Positions 1-5,369 of a stretch of 6,904 nucleotides of DNA are shown one piece after another (within the stretch, counting starts at the first letter, position 1; every line of letters begins with the position of its first letter). The translations under genes and the position numbers were made by a program. Origin of the DNA: Micrococcaceae bacterium UBA7136. Its GTDB lineage: Bacteria; Actinomycetota; Actinomycetes; Actinomycetales; Micrococcaceae. Under the pieces are notes generated by a model. The model worked only from the letters and a program-made list of their open reading frames with translations. It was not told the origin of the DNA and searched no databases. The stretch spans positions 5,043-11,946 of the forward strand of contig DKXC01000127.1 in assembly GCA_002492045.1 (NCBI GenBank), in the 5' to 3' direction.

Positions 1-334
1 TGCCCAAAACGAACCAACTACCCAAGAAACCCAGGATAGAAAGAACCAGAGAGGCAATAGCCAGACCCGAAGTCTTCTGGGGCTGCAGCTGGTAGGCATC
101 GGCTGAGATAGCCCCGGGGGCAGGGTTAGCGTAGCCCTGCTGCTGGTAGTAACCGGGCTGCTGGTAGGCATCCTGACCGGCACCAGGCTGGCTGTAGCCA
201 CCCGGGTTCTGCTCGGCAGAGTAGGAGCCAGCAGAGTGATCCGCCGAAGCACCGTACTGGCTGGGGTTGCTGTACTGACCGGGGACGTAGTCGCTCTGGC
301 CCTGATTTCCCTGAGAAGTGGGATCCTGTGACAT
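1..334 (-). CDS. Gln/Tyr-rich membrane protein, DUF4190-like, C-terminus cut by window edge
   Basis: The reading frame starts with ATG at 334 and stays open to position 1, giving 111 residues with no stop, so the gene runs off the window. Residues 1-87 are a disordered-looking tail rich in Gln, Tyr, Gly, Pro and Ser, with tyrosines spaced in short YxxP/YQQPG-like units. From about residue 88 a hydrophobic segment begins (KTSGLAIASLVLSILGF), which resembles the start of DUF4190-type two-helix membrane domains common in actinobacteria. That family call rests on one partial helix and is tentative. The start is well supported: AGGAG lies 6 bases upstream of the ATG. The gene begins 19 bases after the smpB stop with no visible terminator between, so it is probably co-transcribed with prfB-smpB. 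Function is unknown; such proteins usually sit in the cytoplasmic membrane with the low-complexity tail in the cytosol. Confidence 0.72.
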   Translation of the reverse strand, partial: MSQDPTSQGNQGQSDYVPGQYSNPSQYGASADHSAGSYSAEQNPGGYSQPGAGQDAYQQPGYYQQQGYANPAPGAISADAYQLQPQKTSGLAIASLVLSILGFLGSWFVLG

Positions 335-353
335 TCTTTTCTCCTCTAACTTT

Positions 354-851
354 CTATCCAAGATTCTTGTAGCGCATGGCCCGCTGGGCCTCCAGGTTAT
401 CCTGGCGCTCGCGCAGGGCCTGTCGCTTATCGTAGTCCCGTTTACCGGTTGCCAGGGCAATCTCCACCTTGGCCCGCCCCTTGCTGAAGTAGAGCTTAAG
501 GGGAACCACCGTGTAACCACTTTCCTTGAGCTTCTGCCCAATCTTGTTGATTTCGTTGCGGTGCAGCAGAAGCTTGCGGCGACGGCGGGCAGCATGGTTA
601 GTCCAGGAACCCCGGCCGTACTCAGCAATGTGGATGCCTTCTAGCCAGAGCTCATTCTGGTAAAGCTGGCAAAAACCATCAGTAATGGAGGCACCGCCAT
701 CCCGCAGAGACTTAACTTCAGTGCCCATGAGCACCAGGCCAGCCTCCCAGGTTTCCACAATATTGTAGTTGTGGCGGGCCCTGCGGTTCGAGGCAATAGT
801 ATGGTTGTTGGGGTCTTCTTGTTTGGCCTTTTTCTTCTTAGCAGCCATCAT
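354..851 (-). CDS. smpB: SsrA-binding protein SmpB
   Basis: SmpB binds the tRNA-like domain of tmRNA and brings it to stalled ribosomes for trans-translation. The 165-residue product is of normal family length. A Lys-rich N-terminus (residues 4-10) precedes the conserved core: IASNRRARHNYNI (19-31), a GTEVKSLR motif (43-50), the NHAARRRRKLLLHRNEI region (85-101) that matches the RNA-binding RKLLLH signature, the VVPLKLYF strand (115-122) and the GKRDYDKR motif (136-143) before a basic C-terminal tail. Two ATG codons stand in tandem (851 and 848). I chose 851 because a perfect AAGGAGG lies 8 bases before it. That Shine-Dalgarno is inside the final codons of prfB, and only 3 bases separate the two genes. 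No ssrA (tmRNA) gene is visible beside it. The stop is TAG. Confidence 0.97.
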   Translation of the reverse strand: MMAAKKKKAKQEDPNNHTIASNRRARHNYNIVETWEAGLVLMGTEVKSLRDGGASITDGFCQLYQNELWLEGIHIAEYGRGSWTNHAARRRRKLLLHRNEINKIGQKLKESGYTVVPLKLYFSKGRAKVEIALATGKRDYDKRQALRERQDNLEAQRAMRYKNLG

Positions 852-854
852 CTC

Positions 855-1979
855 CTAGGCCTCCTTCTTCTCTTCCTGCCGTTGGGACGCCCGCCAGCGC
901 ACCCCGGCATCAATGAAACCGTCCAGGGCACCGTCAAAGACAGCGCTGGGGTTTCCTTCTTCGTAGTTAGTTCGTAGGTCCTTGACCATCTGGTAGGGGT
1001 TAAGCACATAGGAACGCATCTGGTCCCCCCAGGAGGCCCGGACGTCCCCGGCGAGTTCCTTTTTTTGGGCCTCTTCTTCTTCCCGGCGCAGAAGCAAGAG
1101 ACGGGACTGGAGTACCCGCAGGGCCGCTGCCCGGTTCTGCAACTGAGACTTCTCATTCTGCATAGAGACCACAATACCGGTGGGAATATGGGTCATACGG
1201 ACCGCGGAATCGGTAGTATTGACCGACTGGCCGCCAGGGCCGGATGAACGGAAGACATCGATCTTGAGCTCAGACTCAGGGATTTCGATATGGTCGGTCT
1301 GCTCAATCAGGGGAATGACCTCCACCGCAGCAAAGGAGGTCATCCGCTTGCCCTGGCTGTTGAAGGGGGAAATCCGCACCAGCCGGTGGGTTCCAGCTTC
1401 AATGGACAGACGACCAAAGGCGTAGGGGGCCTTAAGCTCAAAGGTAGCTGACTTGAGCCCAGCCTCCTCCGCATAGGAAGTATCCAGCACCTGAGTCTGG
1501 TAGCCCTTCTTTTCTGCCCAGCGCAGGTACATGCGCAGTAGCATCTGGGCAAAGTCAGCCGCATCAACGCCACCGGCCCCGGCCCGGATAGTCACAACCG
1601 CTTCACGGGCATCGTAGTCACCCGAGAGTAGAGTCAGCACCTCAAGCTCTGCAATCTTATCTTCCAGCCGCTGGGCCTCGTCCTGGGCTTCAGCCAGGGT
1701 CTGGGAGTCTCCTTCTTCCTGAGCCAGCTCTACCATAACTTCCAGGTCATCCAGGGCAGCAGAGAGCTTTTCCAGCCGTTCCAGTTCAGCCTGCTTATGG
1801 GAAAGCTGAGAGGTGACCTGCTGGGCTGTCTCTGGATTATCCCAAAGATCTGGGGCACCGGCCTGGTCAGAAAGACGGTCGATGGCAGCACGGAGCCCAG
1901 GCAGATCGCTAACCTCAAGCACCGAAGCGTAGCTTGAGCGAAGGGCCTTAATACGAGCAGAAAAATCCAGACTTGCCAT
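855..1979 (-). CDS. prfB: Peptide chain release factor 2 (RF2)
   Basis: RF2 reads UGA and UAA stops in the ribosomal A site and triggers peptide release. The 374-residue product has an N-terminal helical domain with a coiled-coil look (about 30-115), the stop-codon reading tripeptide SPF at 204-206, and the catalytic GGQ at 249-251 inside RSSGPGGQSVNTTDSAVR. Length and sequence fit actinobacterial RF2. The chosen ATG at 1979 has AGGG 9 bases upstream; in-frame starts at 1985 and 2006 extend the protein but fit that site worse. There is no internal UGA frameshift: the region that carries the shift site in many bacteria reads continuously as Leu-Glu (CTT GAG, 1919-1914). The stop is TAG, which RF1 and not RF2 decodes. 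smpB follows after 3 bases. The tad operon ends 60 bases upstream. Confidence 0.98.
   Translation of the reverse strand: MASLDFSARIKALRSSYASVLEVSDLPGLRAAIDRLSDQAGAPDLWDNPETAQQVTSQLSHKQAELERLEKLSAALDDLEVMVELAQEEGDSQTLAEAQDEAQRLEDKIAELEVLTLLSGDYDAREAVVTIRAGAGGVDAADFAQMLLRMYLRWAEKKGYQTQVLDTSYAEEAGLKSATFELKAPYAFGRLSIEAGTHRLVRISPFNSQGKRMTSFAAVEVIPLIEQTDHIEIPESELKIDVFRSSGPGGQSVNTTDSAVRMTHIPTGIVVSMQNEKSQLQNRAAALRVLQSRLLLLRREEEEAQKKELAGDVRASWGDQMRSYVLNPYQMVKDLRTNYEEGNPSAVFDGALDGFIDAGVRWRASQRQEEKKEA
860..866 (-). promoter_or_regulatory. smpB Shine-Dalgarno embedded in prfB 3' end
   Basis: The minus strand reads AAGGAGG here, a full anti-SD match, 8 bases before the smpB ATG at 851. The bases also encode the Lys-Glu-Ala end of RF2. 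The site decides the smpB start between two tandem ATGs and implies that ribosomes finishing prfB sit over the smpB initiation site, so the two are probably coupled. Confidence 0.8.
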
Positions 1980-1997
1980 GAGCATTAACCCTACCCG

Positions 1998-2029
1998 AAA
2001 AATCAAACAAGCGGCAGGCTATGGCCCTG
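1998..2029 (-). terminator. Weak terminator-like hairpin between tad operon and prfB
   Basis: On the minus strand CAGGGC (2029-2024), loop CATA, GCCTG (2019-2015) can form a five-pair stem with one bulged G. A T-rich run follows at 2010-1998 (TTGTTTGATTTTT), with CCGC in between. The stem is short and the T run is offset, so any termination is likely partial; prfB may receive some read-through from the tad operon. This is a pattern reading only. Confidence 0.2.
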
Positions 2030-2039
2030 GACTTCTCTG

Positions 2040-2498
2040 CTAGCCTGTCTGCTGGGTTCCTACCCTGGCCTGGCCCACCACCTGAACCTCAACCCCAGCA
2101 GGCAGCAGAAAAGAAGACAGGGGTGGGTGAGCCTGGGCCCGCAAAACCACCCGGGCAGTCTGACTATCGGTCAGGCCGGTTGCCGGGTCCAAGACCAGGG
2201 CCGAAAAATCAGCCGGAGCGCCAGTCTCCTGCAGAAAACGACTCGAGGTCGCTAACACCTGGCCAGCTGTCAGATGAGCCTGAGCCTGCCCATCAGACCC
2301 ATCCGAGATGCCCTCTACCTGCTGGGCCGCCGTCAGAGCCATCTGGTCAGCTAAAGACTGAAGACGCTGACGCTCCAGATAAACTGAGGAGACCGCCAGG
2401 ACGCTTGCCGCCACCAGTAAAAGCAGTAGGGAGAGACCCAGGATGAAGATAAGGATGCTCCCCTCTTCTCTTTCATGACGTCTGAGCAGAGCTGTCAT
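2040..2498 (-). CDS. TadG/TadE-like pseudopilin, last gene of tad operon
   Basis: This 152-residue protein has a short basic N-terminus, then EEG (11-13) and one long hydrophobic helix (about 14-38), then the pattern VYLERQRLQSLADQMALTAAQ (39-59), which is the typical continuation of TadG-like and actinobacterial 'helicase/secretion neighbourhood TadE-like' proteins. The remaining part is soluble and probably outside the membrane. Such proteins are thought to be minor pilins or assembly factors of tad pili; the exact role here is inferred from family and position. Residue +5 after the conserved Gly is Phe rather than Glu, so classic prepilin cleavage is uncertain. The ATG overlaps the stop of the preceding gene as ATGA (2495-2498), and GGGGAGG lies 9 bases upstream, supporting the start and coupling. 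It matches the position of Rv3654c in the M. tuberculosis cluster. Stop is TAG. Confidence 0.85.
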   Translation of the reverse strand: MTALLRRHEREEGSILIFILGLSLLLLLVAASVLAVSSVYLERQRLQSLADQMALTAAQQVEGISDGSDGQAQAHLTAGQVLATSSRFLQETGAPADFSALVLDPATGLTDSQTARVVLRAQAHPPLSSFLLPAGVEVQVVGQARVGTQQTG

Positions 2499-2953
2499 GA
2501 GTAGTTACCTCCCCAGGCAACAGCCCTAGATTCTAGGGTAGCTAGCGAAGGGGAAACTACCCAGGGAATCAGGGGCAGATGGGCGGTCACAGTCACCTGA
2601 ACTTCCATCCTTTCTCCGCGAGCGCAACTAGCGGCACAAATCAACCGGGTAGAGATATATTCTGCCGGAATCCCAAAGTCCTGGCCAGCTAGCTGAGCAA
2701 CCTGGGCAGCCACCTGGCTGGAGGCCTGACCCTCTGGCGCCTGTTGAAGGTACTGGAGGGCCTGGGAGCTAGCGTTAGAGGCAGCAAAGGCTGCTGACTG
2801 CAGGCTAAAGACCGAGAGCAGAAAATAGAGGGTGGGAATCATGAGCAGGGTCCCTAGCATGATGAATTCCACCAGGGCGTTGCCCTCCTCTCCCCCACCT
2901 TCTGAGGGCAGGGAAGAAGAGGCCGGGAGGGTAAGTCTATTGTTGGAGGGCAT
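2495..2953 (-). CDS. TadE-like pseudopilin with long N-terminal leader
   Basis: A 152-residue protein of the TadE class. A polar leader of 24 residues, Ser/Pro/Gly/Glu rich, ends in EEG (22-24). The next residues NALVEF place Glu at +5 of a Gly cleavage site, as in tad prepilins, followed by a hydrophobic helix (about 29-54) and a soluble domain. Two cysteines form CAASC (106-110), unusual against its cysteine-free neighbours. It overlaps the upstream tadE by 17 bases (2937-2953) and the downstream gene by 4 bases. The start at 2953 has AAAGG two bases upstream and GGGAG about ten bases upstream, so initiation may depend on coupling. The leader is longer than in the other pilins here, and a later start cannot be excluded, but I see no better one before the helix. 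The role is inferred to be a minor pilin. Stop is TGA, fixed by the ATGA overlap. Confidence 0.85.
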   Translation of the reverse strand: MPSNNRLTLPASSSLPSEGGGEEGNALVEFIMLGTLLMIPTLYFLLSVFSLQSAAFAASNASSQALQYLQQAPEGQASSQVAAQVAQLAGQDFGIPAEYISTRLICAASCARGERMEVQVTVTAHLPLIPWVVSPSLATLESRAVAWGGNYS

Positions 2954-3311
2954 GACCTTTAATCTCCCAGTGAGAATTTCCGCCCCAGGGCCCCACCAGG
3001 GGCACGGGAGCCAGAATAGTTACCTCCAGGGCACTGGCTCCCTGCCACTGGGTTTCTCTTGAGCTGACCGTCACCTGGTAGCTATCGGGCAGGACACTGT
3101 GCACTAGCTCCTCTGCCCGCTTCACCCCATCAGCCGCCGACCTGTCTAGTAGGGCCCCGTAGCGGGCCCCCTGAGAGGCAGCGTCTTGGACGATATTGCG
3201 GGCAAAGAGGGCAAAGGAGAACTGGAGAACCAGCATAAAGAGCAGCAGCACCAAGGCCGAGACCATGACGAACTCGCTGCTAGCATCGCCCCGGTCTTCT
3301 GAAAAACGCAT
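2937..3311 (-). CDS. tadE: TadE-like pseudopilin
   Basis: This 124-residue protein begins MRFSEDRG and then DASSEF, so Glu lies at +5 of a Gly-8 cleavage site. One membrane helix follows (about 15-37), then FARNIVQDAASQGARYGAL (36-54), the stretch typical of TadE-family proteins, and a soluble C-terminal part. TadE proteins are pseudopilins needed for tad pilus assembly and are matured by the prepilin peptidase TadV, which is not in the window. The gene follows the Flp-like pilin by 15 bases. No Shine-Dalgarno is visible: the spacer is C-rich and an in-frame TGA sits two codons before the ATG at 3311, so no upstream start is possible. Translation probably relies on re-initiation after the upstream stop. 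It matches the position of Rv3655c in M. tuberculosis. Stop is TAG. Confidence 0.87.
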   Translation of the reverse strand: MRFSEDRGDASSEFVMVSALVLLLFMLVLQFSFALFARNIVQDAASQGARYGALLDRSAADGVKRAEELVHSVLPDSYQVTVSSRETQWQGASALEVTILAPVPLVGPWGGNSHWEIKGHALQQ

Positions 3312-3326
3312 AGGGGGTCAGGGGCT

Positions 3327-3527
3327 CTAGCGGTTAAGCATGGCCATAGCGTTGTTGAACATGTTGATCAGGGCCTCCTGGGCTACGACCAGGATGGCAG
3401 CCACCAAAATGGCGCTCATCATGGTCACCAGAACCCAGCCCGGAACGTCACCACGCTCCGGGTTTTCTTCCGGTGCAGACAGGTAGGCCAGCAGGGTCTG
3501 AACAGGGTGAGCGAAGAACTTCTTCAT
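3327..3527 (-). CDS. Flp-like small pilin (DUF4244-type position)
   Basis: The product has 66 residues: a basic N-terminus, a polar stretch SAPEENPERG (17-26), then DVPGWVLVTMMSAILVAAILVV, a single hydrophobic helix (about 30-49), and a short amphipathic tail. Size, one helix and location between tadC and tadE fit the major Flp-type pilin of actinobacterial tad clusters (the place of Rv3656c). The RG sequence at 25-26 is a likely cleavage point, but +5 is Trp, not the Glu found in classic Flp pilins, so processing is uncertain. TAAGGAG ends 6 bases before the ATG, among the strongest Shine-Dalgarno sites in the operon, as expected for a structural subunit needed in many copies. A 54-base spacer separates it from tadC, the largest gap within the operon. 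Stop is TAG. Confidence 0.8.
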   Translation of the reverse strand: MKKFFAHPVQTLLAYLSAPEENPERGDVPGWVLVTMMSAILVAAILVVAQEALINMFNNAMAMLNR

Positions 3528-3533
3528 CTTTTT

Positions 3534-3540
3534 CTCCTTA
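3534..3540 (-). promoter_or_regulatory. Strong Shine-Dalgarno of the Flp-like pilin gene
   Basis: The minus strand reads TAAGGAG with an A-rich 6-base spacer (AAAAAG) to the ATG at 3527. The pilin gene does not overlap its upstream neighbour and so has independent initiation, in contrast to the coupled genes around it. Confidence 0.7.
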
Positions 3541-3581
3541 TGAGGTTAGAGATGGGTAGGGTTAGGGGATAAGGGGGAAAT

Positions 3582-4514
3582 CTAAAAGTTAAGGTTGAGC
3601 AGGGACAGGCCGGGGAAAAGGGCAAAGATGACGGTCAGGGGAAGAATCATGAAGACCACCGGGACCATCATGCCGATTTCCTTCTTACCGGCTGTTTCCA
3701 TGAGCTGCCGTTTAGCGTCATCCCGGACGTCCTGGGCCTGGGCCCTGAGCACGTCGGCTAGGGGCGTACCCCGTTCGATAGCCACAATCAGGCCATCCAC
3801 AAAGCGAGAGAGGGCTGTAACGGAGGTCTTCTGAGAGAAGGCTTGGAGGGCTGTTACCAGGCTTTCCCCCGACCGGGTCATGGCCAGGATGCTGGTAAAT
3901 TCTCGGGCCAGTTCCCCTTGTGAGGAGCGTACTACCCGCTCTAGGGAGCCAAGGGCTGATTCGCCGGCAGTCACCGATAGGGCCATGAGCTCTGCTAGGG
4001 CTGGAAACTCATCCAGCATGTCCCGCTCGCGTTTCTTGATTTGCTGGGTCAGCCAGTAGTCCCGGGCCGCAGCACCCATGAAGGTAGAAACTAGAATCAG
4101 TAGCAGGGCTGCCAGAAAGCTTACTCTGCCCTGAACAGCAGCCAGAGAGACCAGAATCGTAGAAGAGGCAAAGGAGGCAAGAGCCCAGAGAATCTGTTGG
4201 ATTCGGTACTCTAACAAGCTCATGCCCTGACCTGCTTGCTCCAGCCTCCCCTCCAGGGCTTGGCTGTCCAGGCTACTCTTGGTGAGCTTGTCTGCCAGGT
4301 TAAGTAGGAGGGGCTGGGCCAGAGATCTGAGGGCCTGGTAGAGGGATGGTCCTCCGACCTCAGCCTGGGATCGGTCCTGTCTTTTGAGCTCTGCCGCCCG
4401 TAGCTGAGGGGCAATCCGATCGGCAAAATCAGCCTCACGGTGCTGGGCCAGGCTAGTGACTACCAGAATGATCCCTAGGGCCAGGGTAAGGCCAAGAAAG
4501 AGAGTCTGATTCAT
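3582..4514 (-). CDS. tadC: Tad pilus platform protein TadC (type II secretion F domain)
   Basis: TadC pairs with TadB as the inner-membrane platform on which the pilus is assembled. The 310-residue protein has an N-terminal helix (3-22), a cytoplasmic stretch, two adjacent helices (about 106-127 and 131-150), a T2SSF domain (about 168-295) and a final helix (281-303). Within the domain are the recognisable segments DEFPALAELMALSVTAGES (168-186) and VAIERGTPLADVLRAQAQDV (244-263), typical of TadC. The start at 4514 overlaps the tadB stop as ATGA, and AAGGG lies 7 bases upstream. Length is normal. A T2SSF domain with a C-terminal helix distinguishes it from TadB only weakly; gene order (second of the pair) supports TadC. 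Stop is TAG. Confidence 0.93.
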   Translation of the reverse strand: MNQTLFLGLTLALGIILVVTSLAQHREADFADRIAPQLRAAELKRQDRSQAEVGGPSLYQALRSLAQPLLLNLADKLTKSSLDSQALEGRLEQAGQGMSLLEYRIQQILWALASFASSTILVSLAAVQGRVSFLAALLLILVSTFMGAAARDYWLTQQIKKRERDMLDEFPALAELMALSVTAGESALGSLERVVRSSQGELAREFTSILAMTRSGESLVTALQAFSQKTSVTALSRFVDGLIVAIERGTPLADVLRAQAQDVRDDAKRQLMETAGKKEIGMMVPVVFMILPLTVIFALFPGLSLLNLNF

Positions 4515-5368
4515 ACCAGCACCCTTTTCTCTTCAGGTAGGGCCCCAATCTTTTTCATGAGCCGGTAAGCCAGCACGGTAATCAAAAGGCCCGTGCCTAA
4601 GACCAGAAAACCACTGAAACTGTTATAGATTCGCAAGGTACTGGGCTGGGTTGCCATCAGGGCCAGAATGACCCAGGGGGCGACGCAGGCCAGGCGGGCA
4701 GCATTAACGGTCCAGGATTGGCGGGCCTCTAGCTCAGCCCGGGTGCGGCTCTTCTCCCGCAGAAAGGAACTCAGGGTTCCCAGCAGGCGGCCCAGGTCTG
4801 TACCGCCTACCTCGCGAGTCACCTTGAGAGCCTCAATAATGTTGTCGGCCGTTGGGTCACTCAACCTGTCCTTGAGCCGGTTGAGGGCTGGAATGAACTC
4901 GCCGCTGGCCCGGTAGTCTGCGGCGAAACCCTGAAAGGCTGGACGTAGGGGCTCTGGCCCCCTGTACTGGAGTTGCATAAGGGCATCTGGCAGAGCCATA
5001 CCGGCCCGGATGGCGGAACGGAGGTGGTCTACTGCATCCGGCCAGAGGTCTCGCAGGGCAGCCTGGCGCTTACGGGCCCGATGACGGACCAGCTGCCAGG
5101 GAGCCAGGAATCCCAGGCCCGCTGACAGGAAGGTCAGAGGCAGCAAACCGGTGAAGGTAAAAACCAGGAAGAGCGAGAGGAGAGCGGCAAGCAAGGAAAG
5201 CAGCCAGATGGTGCTGGGGCTTAGTTTCTCTAGGTCTGCCTGCCGCAGTAAGAGCTGCCTCTGAGAGAGACTAGCCACCTTAGGGGCAGGCTTCTGGTCA
5301 CCCTGCCAGAAGGAGAGATAGACCAGGAGCAACCCCAGGCTCAGAGAAATACCCAAAAGTAGACTCAT
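4511..5368 (-). CDS. tadB: Tad pilus platform protein TadB (type II secretion F domain)
   Basis: TadB is the first of the two membrane platform proteins of the tad pilus. The 285-residue product has an N-terminal helix (2-20), two helices at about 53-72 and 74-92, a T2SSF domain (about 107-240) with DLWPDAVDHLRSAIRAGMAL (107-126) and EALKVTREVGGTDLGRLLG (179-197), and helices at about 225-240 and 252-270. The frame is open further upstream to 5500 inside tadA, but I chose the ATG at 5368: it is one base after the tadA stop, has GAGG 6 bases upstream, and gives a membrane helix at the very N-terminus; the extension has no family-like sequence. It overlaps tadC by 4 bases. Stop is TGA, forced by that overlap. 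Confidence 0.93.
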   Translation of the reverse strand: MSLLLGISLSLGLLLVYLSFWQGDQKPAPKVASLSQRQLLLRQADLEKLSPSTIWLLSLLAALLSLFLVFTFTGLLPLTFLSAGLGFLAPWQLVRHRARKRQAALRDLWPDAVDHLRSAIRAGMALPDALMQLQYRGPEPLRPAFQGFAADYRASGEFIPALNRLKDRLSDPTADNIIEALKVTREVGGTDLGRLLGTLSSFLREKSRTRAELEARQSWTVNAARLACVAPWVILALMATQPSTLRIYNSFSGFLVLGTGLLITVLAYRLMKKIGALPEEKRVLV

Positions 5369-5369
5369 A

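Noticed and set aside
1..353. tmRNA (ssrA) gene next to smpB
   Set aside because: No tRNA-like ends or tag reading frame are visible; the space is filled by a coding frame with a good start.
318..644. Plus-strand 108-codon open frame opposite smpB
   Set aside because: smpB is certain on the minus strand and the plus frame has no domain and no suitable ribosome site that I can see.
1980..2006. Longer prfB with a start at 2006 or 1985
   Set aside because: The AGGG site is spaced correctly for 1979 only, and the product from 1979 begins like other actinobacterial RF2 proteins.
2021..2446. Plus-strand 141-codon proline-rich open frame
   Set aside because: It is antisense to the TadG-like gene, whose frame has a family-like helix and pattern; the Pro-rich composition is what the reverse frame of such a gene gives.
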